Positions 37,089 to 46,973 are shown, counted from the stretch's first letter. The stretch is DNA of 64,000 nt from Thiomicrorhabdus arctica DSM 13458 (GCF_000381085.1 NZ_KB905899.1:1736001-1800000); one strand, 5' to 3'. Numbers and translations are program-made. The notes: generated by a model from the sequence alone, not told the origin.

Positions 37089-39215
37089 ATGAGCTCAACC
37101 CCAGAGATCACTCAACTTGTAAAGAGTACCCGACACTTACGCGATGAACGTGAGAGTAAGCGGGAAATTATTAATGCTATCGAAAATGGCATCATTGTCC
37201 TCAAACCAGATCTAAAAATTCAATTTATTAATGACCAAGCAATCTACTTATTAGCCTGTAATACCCGCGAACAAGAATTTTTGGGCAGATTAACGCTTTT
37301 CAAAAACAAAAAGTGCACGATTCCTTTTAAGCTTGAAAGCTGGCTCAAATCCATCATAGAAACCCTTTCTGAAGAACCTCTAGAGCTGAATATCTGGTAT
37401 AGAGATCCAAACAGCTTAAAGTCTCACCCTCGGTGCTTGCAAGGCAAACTCATTTTCAGTCGAAAAGGCAAAATTAAAAGCCTCCTTTTAAGCATTTATG
37501 ATCGAAGTCTACGTGCGCGCGCTGATGAACAAAAACGTTTAATGCAAGCTGCTTTCAATAATTTTAACGGTCAGTTTATTGCGAATGAAAAGGGATACAT
37601 CATTCATCCCAACGACAGTTTCATCTCCATGAGCGGTCTGAGTGCTAGACATCTGAAAGAAATGACTCTCATGCATTGGCTTGAGCTGCAAGTAACCCTT
37701 AAAAGTGACACGACGGGTTTATTAAGAACTCTGCTCGAAACTAAATATTGGAGCGGAGAGGTAGAATTACACCCAAGTCCCGACTTAACCTTTCATGCAA
37801 TATTAACCATATCAATGATTGCTGATGATGACTTCAATATCGAACACTATATTGTCACGTTACAAAACATTACTGACATCAAAGAAGCGCAAGCCCAGCT
37901 TCAACAGATGGCTCTTTATGACACTCTGACGGGATTGGCAAATCGTAAGCTTGCTAAAGAATTGATTTCTAATTTTCTTAAAAGTCATCTGCGCTCTAAA
38001 AACTTTTCAGCCATTTTGTATATAAATTTAGAGCGTTTTAAAAGCATCAATAATGCATTTGGCCGAAAGACAGGGGATCAACTACTCGCTCAAACAGCCT
38101 CACTGCTCAAAAAAATACTTCGTAAAGGCGATGCTCTGGCACGTGTTGGTGGCGACGAATTTGCTGTGATTACCCAAGACAAAGCCACCGAGACAGAAGA
38201 AGCCACTCGCAGCGCCCTAAAATTGGCTCGTAAAATAACGAATAAACTCAATCAACACTACTTAGTAGGTGAGTTAACTCTGTATAGTTCAGTGCGCATA
38301 GGGATAATCGTCTATCCTTTTTCTGAAGACGATAATGCAGACAGCTTGCTAAACAGTGCGGATTTAGCGATGTCTGAAGCTAAAAACCTTAAAGCTAATG
38401 AAAAAATTTATATTTACGAACCAACCTTATCCGAAGATATTACCCATCGTCGCCAACTCGAAATTGACTTAAACTCGCCTGAGCTAGATACTCAATTACA
38501 ACTTTATTATCAAGCACAAATCGGCAAAGACGATGTTCTCCACGGCGCCGAAACACTTATCCGTTGGCAACACCCTACTCTTGGGCTAGTGCCTCCCAAT
38601 AAATTCATACCCATTGCTGAAGAGAGCAGACAAATTCTTAAAGTAGGTGCTTGGGTGCTTTATCATGCTTTTATGCAAGTTAAAAAATGGGCTGCGATCC
38701 ACCCTAACTTTAACCTCTCTATTAATATTAGTCCTGTTCAGTTCCATGAAACCGAGTTTGTAAAACACATTCGTGAATTACTCAACCACACAGGTGCTAA
38801 CCCGAGCAATATTACCCTTGAGCTGACAGAAGGTGTGCTCATTTCGGATACTGAGAGCGCGCTCGATAAGATAGAAAAGCTCGATCGACTGGGTTTTAAA
38901 ATATCCATTGATGATTTTGGAACAGGTTATTCCTCTTTAAGTTACTTACAAAGGCTGCCCATCCATGAACTCAAAATTGATAAAAGCTTCATTTTTCGGG
39001 TGCCGGACAGTAAAGAAGATGTTGCAATCGTTGAATCCATTATCCGCCTAGCACAAACTAAAAACCTAACCATCGTGGCTGAGGGCGTTGAGACTCAAGA
39101 ACAAGTTGATTTTCTGCGCAAACAGCCCGGTAACATCCTGATTCAGGGCTATTTCTATAGCCGCCCAGTTGAAACTGAAGTCTTTGAAAACGTTTTTCTA
39201 ACTCTAGATCCTTAA
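37089..39215 (+). CDS. PAS-GGDEF-EAL cyclic-di-GMP protein
   Basis: 708 residues. Sensor/PAS-like regions lie at 25-145 and 150-270, GGDEF at about 275-440 and EAL at about 450-700. The cyclase site is intact (ARVGGDEFAVI) with an RxxD inhibitory site (RKGD) just before it. The phosphodiesterase domain has ETLIRW in place of EALLRW, NISPVQFHE, ELTEG, DDFGTGYSSLSYL and KIDKSFI, so the catalytic acids look present. No membrane helices: cytoplasmic. Followed by a close paralogue. Confidence 0.93.
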   Translation: MSSTPEITQLVKSTRHLRDERESKREIINAIENGIIVLKPDLKIQFINDQAIYLLACNTREQEFLGRLTLFKNKKCTIPFKLESWLKSIIETLSEEPLELNIWYRDPNSLKSHPRCLQGKLIFSRKGKIKSLLLSIYDRSLRARADEQKRLMQAAFNNFNGQFIANEKGYIIHPNDSFISMSGLSARHLKEMTLMHWLELQVTLKSDTTGLLRTLLETKYWSGEVELHPSPDLTFHAILTISMIADDDFNIEHYIVTLQNITDIKEAQAQLQQMALYDTLTGLANRKLAKELISNFLKSHLRSKNFSAILYINLERFKSINNAFGRKTGDQLLAQTASLLKKILRKGDALARVGGDEFAVITQDKATETEEATRSALKLARKITNKLNQHYLVGELTLYSSVRIGIIVYPFSEDDNADSLLNSADLAMSEAKNLKANEKIYIYEPTLSEDITHRRQLEIDLNSPELDTQLQLYYQAQIGKDDVLHGAETLIRWQHPTLGLVPPNKFIPIAEESRQILKVGAWVLYHAFMQVKKWAAIHPNFNLSINISPVQFHETEFVKHIRELLNHTGANPSNITLELTEGVLISDTESALDKIEKLDRLGFKISIDDFGTGYSSLSYLQRLPIHELKIDKSFIFRVPDSKEDVAIVESIIRLAQTKNLTIVAEGVETQEQVDFLRKQPGNILIQGYFYSRPVETEVFENVFLTLDP

Positions 39216-39479
39216 AAATTCCTGCCAAATATCTCAGCTATCGGTCAAAATCGTTTTCTTTCGTCTATAAAACAACCTCGACACACTTTTTAAACACCTT
39301 AATCGATCATAAAATCAAAATTACCTATTAAAACTGGTAACATTACTTAGATAAAAGAAGTACACTCTAAGCTATTATTTGATAACCGTTCTTATTTAAG
39401 ATTTTGCGCTCTTTTATCAATGATTTTTTTGTGTATGATGAATAAATATTTTCAATAAACTAAGCATTATCAATTTCTT

Positions 39480-41615
39480 ATGCGAGAAGCACTCCCCAAG
39501 ACAGAAGCCACTGACCTGATTGACCAATTAAAACAGGCCCATCAGGTACAAAAGCAACAAATTGTAGACCAGTTCCACGATGGTCTATTTTTGCTGACCG
39601 CGCAATTAACCCCCCTACTCATTAATGAAACAGGAAAGTCTTTTCTTGAAGAAAACTGGTTCTCAGCTTGCCCCTTTTCGCAAATTCAAGCTTATGCACA
39701 AAAACAAAATCGCTTACGTTTTGATTTAAAGAGCTGGTGTCTACAACAGTTTGAGTCAGAGAGTGATGCAACGAGCCCTCTATTATGGTTACGAATTCCC
39801 GCGTTATCTAAAGATAAATGTACGTTAGTACCCGTACTAATTTCAGCGGTTGTGATTCAATCGTCCGAAGATGATGGACGCAATCTATTAATTCAAATTC
39901 AGGATCAGTCTTTACAAATTCAAGCAGAAGCACAAATTCGTTTAATGGAAGCCAGTCATGCTGGACAGTTCATTACCGATGCACACGGTTACATTACCCA
40001 GCCTAACTATGCCTTTTCTGCATACACGGGTTTAAATCCTGACTCGCTTAAAAAAATCACTTATATAGAATGGTTGCAAAACCAAGTTGTGTTTAGAGTA
40101 CCATTTGGCTCTGTCATGAAAGCCTTGTTAGAAAACGGCTGTTGGAATGGTGAAGTCCAACTAACCCCTTCCAGTAATGTTGAATATCATGCGGTGCTCA
40201 GTCTATCCATGTTGACGGATTACAATCGAAATATCGAACACTTTATTGCGGTATTACAAGACATTACCGATATTCGTCAAGCCAATAACGAAATTAAGCG
40301 TTTAGCTTATTATGACAACTTAACCGGTCTGGCGAATCGCACTCTGTTACACAATCAGATTGAAACCACTTTAGATCATTATCCTATCTCGCAAAGTTAT
40401 TCGGGGTTAATTTTATTGGATTTAGACAGTTTCAGAATGCTTAACGATACACTCGGCCTTGAGATTGGTGATCAATTATTGATTTTAGTTTCTCAAAAAC
40501 TGACGAAACTCGCGGGACCTGAAAACCTTGTTGCACGCCTTGAAGGTGACGAATTTGCGATACTGGTCAAAGAGATAAGTCAGAACCAAGAAGAAGCTCA
40601 CACCAAGCTCCTTAATCTCGCCTATAAAGCGCAAGAAGCGATTGATGATCGTTACACCATAAAAAACCGTTCGTTACACTGCACTGCCAGCATCGGCCTG
40701 CATCTTTACAATCAACCCGAAGTAAATGCCCATAGTGATGAATTAATTCGCTATACCAATATGGCGATGCACGAAGCCAAAAATCTTGGTGGCAATCAGG
40801 TTTATCAGTTTGAGGAACGCCTCTGCAAAATAGCACAACAACGTTTAGAAATGCTCCAGGCCTTAAACCATTCTGAACTCGACAACGAATTTGAGCTGTA
40901 CTTTCAACCCCAGGTAGATGCACAAGGTAATACCGTGTCTGCCGAAACATTGCTCCGCTGGTTCCACCCAGTACTTGGGCTTGTGCCACCCGCCCAATTT
41001 ATCCCCGTGGCCGAAGAGGGTCGACAAATTATTAAAATCGGCTTATGGGTCATGCACAAAGCCTTTATTCAGGCGAAGTATTGGAATGAAACTTACGGCC
41101 CGTTTCGGATATCAATCAATATTAGTCCGATTCAATTCCACGAGCAGAGTTTTGTTGAGTTAGTCATTGGTCTGATTAAGTTTACTCAAGTAAATCCAAA
41201 ACACATCACCTTAGAGTTGACCGAGGGGGTTTTGATTCGCAATACAAACTTGGCACTGCAAAAAATTCAGCATCTAGTGAGCTTAGGATTCCACATTTCA
41301 ATTGATGATTTTGGAACTGGATACTCTTCACTGAGTTACCTGCAAAAGCTACCCATTCACGAGCTCAAAATTGACCAGAGTTTTATTCGTCATATTCCGG
41401 ATAATGAAAATGATGTGGCGATAGTGGATTCTATTCTAAAATTAGCCCACAATAAAAATCTTACCGTGGTCGCCGAAGGCGTTGAGCTTGAGAGCCAAGC
41501 AGCATTCCTACGAGAAGCAGCACCTGAGGTACTGATCCAAGGCTACCTCTATAGCAAACCCATTCCCGCCGCAGAGTTTGAAACAAAATTCTTAGCCCAA
41601 CGGCCTAAGCTCTAA
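39480..41615 (+). CDS. PAS-GGDEF-EAL cyclic-di-GMP protein, degenerate cyclase domain
   Basis: 711 residues with the same domain order as the gene before it and long stretches of similarity, clearly a tandem duplication. The cyclase motif is EGDEF rather than GGDEF, and the RxxD inhibitory site is replaced (GPEN), so cyclase activity is doubtful. The EAL domain keeps ETLLRW, NISPIQFHE, ELTEG, DDFGTGYSSLSYL and KIDQSFI. It is probably a phosphodiesterase with a GTP-binding regulatory domain. Confidence 0.92.
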   Translation: MREALPKTEATDLIDQLKQAHQVQKQQIVDQFHDGLFLLTAQLTPLLINETGKSFLEENWFSACPFSQIQAYAQKQNRLRFDLKSWCLQQFESESDATSPLLWLRIPALSKDKCTLVPVLISAVVIQSSEDDGRNLLIQIQDQSLQIQAEAQIRLMEASHAGQFITDAHGYITQPNYAFSAYTGLNPDSLKKITYIEWLQNQVVFRVPFGSVMKALLENGCWNGEVQLTPSSNVEYHAVLSLSMLTDYNRNIEHFIAVLQDITDIRQANNEIKRLAYYDNLTGLANRTLLHNQIETTLDHYPISQSYSGLILLDLDSFRMLNDTLGLEIGDQLLILVSQKLTKLAGPENLVARLEGDEFAILVKEISQNQEEAHTKLLNLAYKAQEAIDDRYTIKNRSLHCTASIGLHLYNQPEVNAHSDELIRYTNMAMHEAKNLGGNQVYQFEERLCKIAQQRLEMLQALNHSELDNEFELYFQPQVDAQGNTVSAETLLRWFHPVLGLVPPAQFIPVAEEGRQIIKIGLWVMHKAFIQAKYWNETYGPFRISINISPIQFHEQSFVELVIGLIKFTQVNPKHITLELTEGVLIRNTNLALQKIQHLVSLGFHISIDDFGTGYSSLSYLQKLPIHELKIDQSFIRHIPDNENDVAIVDSILKLAHNKNLTVVAEGVELESQAAFLREAAPEVLIQGYLYSKPIPAAEFETKFLAQRPKL

Positions 41616-41730
41616 CAAATCTAATATACCTTGGATTCATTTTAGATTTCGACTCAAATATTTCAGGACAGATAACATCTTCCAACTCTTTACACTCTCT
41701 AATTAAAATCAACATCGATGAGACTCGCTC

Positions 41731-41742
41731 ACCAGGCCTGGT
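41731..41742. repeat. ACCAGGCCTGGT repeat, exact
   Basis: An exact core 116 bases after the second GGDEF-EAL gene and upstream of the helicase promoter. TTTTTT follows 8 bases later (41750-41755), consistent with a terminator role on the plus strand. Confidence 0.85.
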
Positions 41743-41785
41743 CAATCTGTTTTTTCGGTAAAATTCATTAAAAAAAGATGTAAGC

Positions 41786-41814
41786 TTGCAAAATCATTAA
41801 AGTTTTACTATAAT
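41786..41814 (+). promoter_or_regulatory. Promoter of the DEAD-box helicase gene
   Basis: TTGCAA and TATAAT separated by 17 bases, a near-consensus sigma-70 promoter. Predicted start near 41821 gives an untranslated leader of about 315 bases. Confidence 0.7.
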
Positions 41815-41818
41815 CCGG

Positions 41819-41894
41819 CTCTCGCAATGATTTGCACTTATTTATATATAAAATAAGCTTATGTCAAAGACGTAACAAATCATGCTTCGCAGAG
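41819..41894 (+). promoter_or_regulatory. Structured 5' leader hairpin of the helicase mRNA
   Basis: Arms at 41819-41834 and 41876-41894 pair along most of their length, including ATGATTTG with CAAATCAT. It is at the extreme 5' end of the predicted transcript. Long structured leaders are known for cold-shock genes such as E. coli csdA and cspA. Confidence 0.45.
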
Positions 41895-42136
41895 CCATTT
41901 GCCCAACGCTTATCTTAAATGATAACGCCATCTGATTATTCTGATGCAAAGGTGCTCTATTAGACGCAATTTGCCCCAGAATAACGACTCTATTCTTTCG
42001 TTAAACTTTATTTAAAATTGAGAGAACGCCACTCTTTTTGTTGTGCGTGTTTGCTTTGGTTTTCTATTCAGTCGAAAAGACGCTTATTTATTCACGGGCA
42101 TTTTTATTTCTCACAATGAGAAAAAGGACCTACCTG

Positions 42137-43963
42137 ATGACTGTTGAAGTAACCTTCAAAGATCTCAAACTTTCTGACGACGTATTAAAAGCCATAACTG
42201 ATATCGGCTATGAAACTCCGTCTCCAATCCAAGCCCAAGCGATTCCTGCCCTTTTAGAAGGTAATGATATCCTAGGTATGGCACAAACGGGTACTGGTAA
42301 AACAGCCGCGTTTGCATTACCTGCCTTATCTAATGCAGACTTCAAACAAAAAGACCCTCAAGTATTGGTATTAGCACCGACGCGCGAACTGGCGATTCAG
42401 GTGGCTGAAGCATTCCAAGGTTTTGCTAAGCACATGAAAGGTTTCCATGTATTGCCTATTTATGGCGGTGCCGATTACGGTACGCAAATTCGTGCTTTAA
42501 CACGCGGCGTTCACGTCGTTGTTGGAACACCTGGTCGTGTTATGGATCACATTCGTAAAGGTACTTTAAAGCTTGGCGGCTTAAAGACTATGGTTTTAGA
42601 TGAAGCCGATGAGATGCTTCGTATGGGATTCATCGACGATGTTGAGTGGATTCTTGAGCAAACGCCTAAGACACGTCAAATCGCTCTTTTCTCAGCCACT
42701 ATGCCGAAAGAAGTTCACCGTATTGCGACCCGTTATTTGAATAATCCAACAGAAGTGATTATCAAAGCGACAACGGCAACCGCCATCACAATTGACCAGA
42801 AATACCTTATGGTTAGCGGTGGTCACAAGCTAGATGCGTTAACGCGTATCCTAGAAGCGGAAGAGAAGCTAGATGGTTCTATCATCTTCGTGCGCACTAA
42901 AACAGCCACTGTTGATTTAGCCGAAAGACTAGAGGCACGTGGTTATGCAGCGGCAGCCCTAAATGGTGATATTGCGCAGAACCAACGTGAGCGCATTGTC
43001 GATAATATCAAAAAAGGCAAGATTGATATCTTAGTCGCGACTGACGTCGTTGCTCGTGGTTTAGATGTACCGCGTATCAGTCACGTATTTAACTACGACA
43101 TTCCACAAGATAACGAATCTTATGTTCACCGTATTGGTCGTACAGGTCGTGCCGGTCGCTCTGGTACTGCTATTCTTTTCGTTACACCACGTGAGAAGCG
43201 TTTATTAAGCTCTATCGAAAGAACGACTAAGAGCAAGATTCCTGAAATGCACTTGCCTTCGACACAAGACATCAACGACAGTCGTGTTGATCGTTTCAAG
43301 GCACGTATTGTTGAAGCGACTAAGCAAGACGATACTGCGTTCTATCAGCAGATGATTGAGCAGCTTGAGACTGAACAAAATATGCCTGCCGTTGAGATTG
43401 CAGCTGGTTTAGCGCGTCTATTACAAGGTGATATTCCTTTCTTCATGTCTGACAAACCACAACGTGAAGAACGTTCAGAGCGTAATGCCGGTGATGCTGG
43501 TGGTCGTGGTGACAGAAATGAGCGTGGTGGCCGTGGTGATCGCCCTGAACGTGGTGGTCGTGGAGAGCGTTCTGAGCGTAAACCACGCCGTGATCGCTCT
43601 GCAACGCCTGATGAAGGCATGACTCGCTTCCGTATCGAAGTAGGTAATCAGCACGGTGTACGTCCTGGGAATATTGTCGGCTGTATTGCTAACGAAGCCG
43701 GTTTAGACAGCGAATTCATTCGCCAGTTAAACATTGAGGACACATTCAGTACTGTTGACCTTCCTTCAGATATGCCAAAAGCAGCTAAGGAAGATTTAGG
43801 TAAAGCTTGGGTATGTGGTCAACAGTTGAAACTGAGTGAAGCGACTGGCGGATCTGCAGGCGGCAGTGCTGAACCTCGCAAGCGTCTTTCTCGTAACAAA
43901 CCAGCTGGCGCTGACAAGGATAAAGGTAAGCCACGTCGCACACCTTCTCCACGTCGTAGCTAA
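42137..43963 (+). CDS. deaD: DEAD-box RNA helicase, CsdA/DeaD type
   Basis: 608 residues from ATG 42137, preceded by AAAGGA; the frame also runs back to 42038. All core motifs are present: AQTGTGKT, PTRELAIQ, TPGRVMDH, LDEADEMLRMGF, SAT and HRIGRTGRAGRSG. A basic RGD/ERGGRG-repeat linker (about 460-500) leads to a DbpA-like RNA-binding domain (FRIEVGNQHGVRPGNIVGCI) and a basic tail. It unwinds RNA in ribosome assembly and mRNA decay, especially in the cold. Leader structure suggests temperature control. Confidence 0.95.
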   Translation: MTVEVTFKDLKLSDDVLKAITDIGYETPSPIQAQAIPALLEGNDILGMAQTGTGKTAAFALPALSNADFKQKDPQVLVLAPTRELAIQVAEAFQGFAKHMKGFHVLPIYGGADYGTQIRALTRGVHVVVGTPGRVMDHIRKGTLKLGGLKTMVLDEADEMLRMGFIDDVEWILEQTPKTRQIALFSATMPKEVHRIATRYLNNPTEVIIKATTATAITIDQKYLMVSGGHKLDALTRILEAEEKLDGSIIFVRTKTATVDLAERLEARGYAAAALNGDIAQNQRERIVDNIKKGKIDILVATDVVARGLDVPRISHVFNYDIPQDNESYVHRIGRTGRAGRSGTAILFVTPREKRLLSSIERTTKSKIPEMHLPSTQDINDSRVDRFKARIVEATKQDDTAFYQQMIEQLETEQNMPAVEIAAGLARLLQGDIPFFMSDKPQREERSERNAGDAGGRGDRNERGGRGDRPERGGRGERSERKPRRDRSATPDEGMTRFRIEVGNQHGVRPGNIVGCIANEAGLDSEFIRQLNIEDTFSTVDLPSDMPKAAKEDLGKAWVCGQQLKLSEATGGSAGGSAEPRKRLSRNKPAGADKDKGKPRRTPSPRRS

Positions 43964-44010
43964 TGATTTGGAATGAAATACTCATTCCAATCCTAAACAA
44001 TCCCTTAATA

Positions 44011-44047
44011 CCCCTGAATATCAGGCTCAGTATTAGGGGATTTTTTT
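44011..44047 (+). terminator. Intrinsic terminator of the helicase gene
   Basis: CCCCT/AGGGG stem with an inner AATA/TATT pair, followed by seven T bases, 48 bases after the stop codon. Confidence 0.85.
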
Positions 44048-44081
44048 ATGCTTGAAAAATGACCCTCCTCAAAACTTATTT

Positions 44082-44106
44082 AAAAAAATAGCGCCTTTCG
44101 GCGCCA
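44082..44106 (-). terminator. Intrinsic terminator of the GlcG-like gene
   Basis: On the minus strand GCGCC-GAAA-GGCGC is followed by TATTTTTTT. A GNRA-type tetraloop hairpin, a strong terminator. Confidence 0.9.
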
Positions 44107-44144
44107 TTTCAAAACGATTAAACATGTTGATTAATCAATAGAAG

Positions 44145-44663
44145 TTACTGCATTTCTAAATCTTCTAACACCGATGCAACACCTGCAATTGCACATTTTT
44201 CATCATCCTTACCATCGGGTGCACCACTCACACCAACCGCACCATACGTTTTACCGCCTGCTTGAATAGGTGTAGAACCCGCCATAAAGGCTAAACCTGC
44301 CCCAATAGATTGCAATGGGCTATTAGCTCGGCCTTCAAGCTGAGAGCCTTTGACGTTAAACATAGCTGCGGTATAGGCTTTATTCTGACTAATGCCTAAT
44401 GAAACGGGCGGAGCGATTGTATCTCTTAATTGTGCTTGAGTAATTCCATTACGATCCACCACCGTCACACTGATTGGAATACCTTTCTCACGACAAGCGG
44501 CCACCGCGTTCAACGCAATTTTATTCGCTACATCCATGGTAATTCTGGAGACATTAACCGTCATGGGTTCTTCTGCTTGTACCAGGCCACTGTTTAAACT
44601 CACCAGCCCCAATGCTAAAATAGACAGACTTTTTAATTTTGGTAGGATTCTTTGAGGCATCAC
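44145..44663 (-). CDS. Secreted GlcG/HbpS-family protein
   Basis: 172 residues with a signal peptide (LSILALGLVSLNSGLVQA). The mature domain is GlcG/HbpS-like: ANKIALNAVAACREKGIPIS, VTVVDRNG, then KAYTAAMF and YGAVGVSGAPDGKDDEKCA. Relatives bind haem or cobalamin, or serve glycolate use; the role here is open. It has its own terminator and no operon partner. Confidence 0.85.
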   Translation of the reverse strand: MMPQRILPKLKSLSILALGLVSLNSGLVQAEEPMTVNVSRITMDVANKIALNAVAACREKGIPISVTVVDRNGITQAQLRDTIAPPVSLGISQNKAYTAAMFNVKGSQLEGRANSPLQSIGAGLAFMAGSTPIQAGGKTYGAVGVSGAPDGKDDEKCAIAGVASVLEDLEMQ

Positions 44664-44860
44664 TTCTCTCCAAGTAGTTTAAAACTAAATTTCATCATAT
44701 TCCAAAAACAACATATTTCAAGCTTTTATGTACTCTACCCATAAATATTGGTCCAACCATTTATGAAAAATTCAATATTTTTAACAGTTGTGCTTGAGTC
44801 ATAATAGGTATTGTTGATGACTATTTACAGAGTTATTTAGATGGATGTTATCCGCTTAGA

Positions 44861-44914
44861 CGTTATTAAACGTTATTAAACGTTATTAAACGTTATTAAA
44901 CGTTATTAAACGTT
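44861..44914. repeat. Five tandem copies of a 10-base unit (CGTTATTAAA)
   Basis: Five identical units run from 44861 to 44910, with CGTT starting a sixth. The unit is about one DNA helix turn, and each junction creates AACGTT. The stop codon of the GIY-YIG gene lies in the last unit. Copy number is likely variable by slippage. Confidence 0.95.
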
Positions 44915-45226
44915 CCCGAATGACCCTCTGCACTGCGTTTGAGTAGAGCTACTTTGAATCAAACACTCTTTAGCCATTTTGGTCAGTAACTTAATCGCGT
45001 ACTCTTTTTGAGTTGCGTGACTCCTATTGTCTGCGGGCTCTGAATAGACTAACTCGCAAGGTTGGCGTATTTTGGTATATTTTGCACCTCCTACTAATTC
45101 ACCGTTGTGCTGTCTGAGGCGTCTTTGGAGGTTGGTTGTGATACCACAATACAATGTATTGTCGGCACAGCGTAAAAGGTAAACTGACCAGGCCTGGTCA
45201 GTTTGATTTTTGAGCGTTTCAGTCAT
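44906..45226 (-). CDS. GIY-YIG nuclease-family protein (YhbQ-like)
   Basis: 106 residues. The GIY-YIG core appears as VYLLRCADNTLYCGITTNL, with RRLRQHN and AKYTKIRQPCELVYSE after it, as in the YhbQ/URI family. Such small proteins have been linked to DNA cleavage and repair. The first ten codons are unusual because they include a perfect 24-base copy of the dispersed palindrome (encoding Gln-Thr-Asp-Gln-Ala-Trp). The 3' end runs into a tandem repeat. Confidence 0.85.
   Translation of the reverse strand: MTETLKNQTDQAWSVYLLRCADNTLYCGITTNLQRRLRQHNGELVGGAKYTKIRQPCELVYSEPADNRSHATQKEYAIKLLTKMAKECLIQSSSTQTQCRGSFGNV
45181..45204. repeat. 24-base perfect palindrome with ACCAGGCCTGGT core
   Basis: The exact core at 45187-45198 is extended by AAACTG/CAGTTT. 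It lies 53 bases after the moaC stop on the minus strand and inside the first codons of the GIY-YIG gene. Confidence 0.9.
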
Positions 45227-45256
45227 CTTAGAAGCATAGTCATAAACAAGGTATTT

Positions 45257-45754
45257 TTATACCTCATCGCCTTTACGTATCCAATACCCTGATTTACCGC
45301 CTTTTTTCTCAAGCAACTGTACTTGGTCGATAATCATGCCTTTATCAACCGCTTTACACATATCATAAAGGGTTAAAGCGGCGGCTGATGCGGCCATTAA
45401 TGCTTCCATTTCAACGCCGGTTTGTCCGACTAATTTGCATCGTGCCGTAATGTCAACCGAACTGTTTTCCAGATTAGGCATTAGCTCAACCTTGACGGAG
45501 GTCAACATTAGTGGGTGGCACATAGGGATAATATCAGGCGTGCGTTTAGCAGCCATGATACCCGCAATACGGGCCGTAGCCATGACATCACCTTTCTTAT
45601 GTTTACCTTCGACAATCAGCTGTAATGTTTCAGGCAACATACGAATCACGGCCATTGCACGCGCTTCGCGTACAGTATGCTCTTTGGCACTGACATCAAC
45701 CATACGAGCTTGGCCCTTTGAGTCTAGGTGTGTTAAAGGATTCTCAGTTGTCAT
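45257..45754 (-). CDS. moaC: Cyclic pyranopterin monophosphate synthase
   Basis: Converts the MoaA product to cyclic pyranopterin monophosphate, the first stable Moco precursor. 165 residues with [55 protein letters not shown] and the catalytic-region KKGGKSGYW. It starts 3 bases after moeA, so the two are co-transcribed. Confidence 0.97.
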   Translation of the reverse strand: MTTENPLTHLDSKGQARMVDVSAKEHTVREARAMAVIRMLPETLQLIVEGKHKKGDVMATARIAGIMAAKRTPDIIPMCHPLMLTSVKVELMPNLENSSVDITARCKLVGQTGVEMEALMAASAAALTLYDMCKAVDKGMIIDQVQLLEKKGGKSGYWIRKGDEV

Positions 45755-45757
45755 AAG

Positions 45758-46963
45758 TTACTCATTGATTGGGTGAAATGGATAAAATGCGACCTTGTCG
45801 CCGTGGCTGATTTTGGTGTCTTCTGGAATCACGACAAAACCTTCAGCCCATACTGCGGAAGTTAAAACACCAGAACCTTGGTTATGATAGATATCAACAT
45901 AGGTTTTTTGATTTTTATTAATCAATTTTGCCCGAGCGAACTCGCGTCTAAAACCGATTTTTGTCCATTCGAAATCGGCTTCTAACCATAAAGGCTTCGC
46001 TTTGATTGCGGTAGCGCCCTGCATCTTCAGCAGAAAAGGGCGTGCAAATAAGTTAAAGGTCGCAAAAGCCGAGACTGGGTTGCCTGGCAAACCTATAAAT
46101 GGCGTGTCGTGAATGTCGCCAAATGCGAGTGGCTTACCGGGTTTCATTTTGACTTTCCACATATCAAGAGAACCTAACTGTTCTATCGCCGGCTTAATAT
46201 GATCTTCTTCACCGACAGAAACACCACCGGTAGTAATCACAACATCTGCAACGCTTGCGGCTTCTTTCATCGCTTTGACAGTCGCTTCAAGCGTATCTTG
46301 TACGCGACCCAAGTCAATCAATTCAAATCCCAAGCTAGGAATCATTCCTGCTAATACATAGCGGTTTGCATTATATATTTTGCCCATCTCAGCTTTTTGT
46401 CCAGGCTCTATCAGCTCATCACCCGTTGTGAAGGTGGCAATTTTCAACGGCAGGTAAACCTCAACTTCTGCAATACCAATTGAGGCTATCAAACCCAAAT
46501 CCTGACCCCGTAACTTATGACCTACCTTTAGAATTTCATCACTTATAGCAATATCTTCACCTACTAAACGGATATTCTGTCCTTTGAGGTGACCGGCTGG
46601 TTTTATATTAATCTGATGATCACCGACTGACTCAGTCTCTTCTTGCATCACCACCAGATTAGCCCCTTCAGGTATGACAGCACCGGTAAAGATTCGAGCA
46701 ACGGTACCTGCTTTTAGGGGAGTGGGCATACAACCGGCGGGAATGCGCTGACTTAAAGTCAAAGCACCACTATGCTCCAGATCATAGCTGTGTAAGGCAT
46801 AGCCATCCATCATGCTATTGTTATGAGGAGGGACATTGACATCAGAGATAATGGGTTCGGCTAAAATACGTCCATACGCTTGATGAATGGCTATAACCTC
46901 TGTCTTATTCGTTGGCTTAACTTGGCTGAGTAGGTAATGTAAAGCTTCATCAAATGTTTTCAT
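45758..46963 (-). CDS. moeA: Molybdopterin molybdenumtransferase
   Basis: Inserts molybdate into adenylated molybdopterin. 401 residues, with the MoeA blocks PPHNNSMMDGYAL, AGTVARIFTGAVIPEGAN, VITTGGVSVGEEDHIK and FIGLPGNPVSAFATF. The start at 46963 is separated from moaE by a strong terminator-like hairpin. It supplies the cofactor used by SoxC nearby. Confidence 0.97.
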   Translation of the reverse strand: MKTFDEALHYLLSQVKPTNKTEVIAIHQAYGRILAEPIISDVNVPPHNNSMMDGYALHSYDLEHSGALTLSQRIPAGCMPTPLKAGTVARIFTGAVIPEGANLVVMQEETESVGDHQINIKPAGHLKGQNIRLVGEDIAISDEILKVGHKLRGQDLGLIASIGIAEVEVYLPLKIATFTTGDELIEPGQKAEMGKIYNANRYVLAGMIPSLGFELIDLGRVQDTLEATVKAMKEAASVADVVITTGGVSVGEEDHIKPAIEQLGSLDMWKVKMKPGKPLAFGDIHDTPFIGLPGNPVSAFATFNLFARPFLLKMQGATAIKAKPLWLEADFEWTKIGFRREFARAKLINKNQKTYVDIYHNQGSGVLTSAVWAEGFVVIPEDTKISHGDKVAFYPFHPINE

Positions 46964-46973
46964 ATGCTCTCTT

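Noticed and set aside
43345-43622. Frames antisense and out of phase to the helicase Arg/Gly-rich tail
   Set aside because: Low-complexity by-products of the repeated CGT/GGT codons; no independent support.
44861-44914. CRISPR-like direct repeats
   Set aside because: The 10-base units are contiguous with no spacers, and there are no cas genes nearby.
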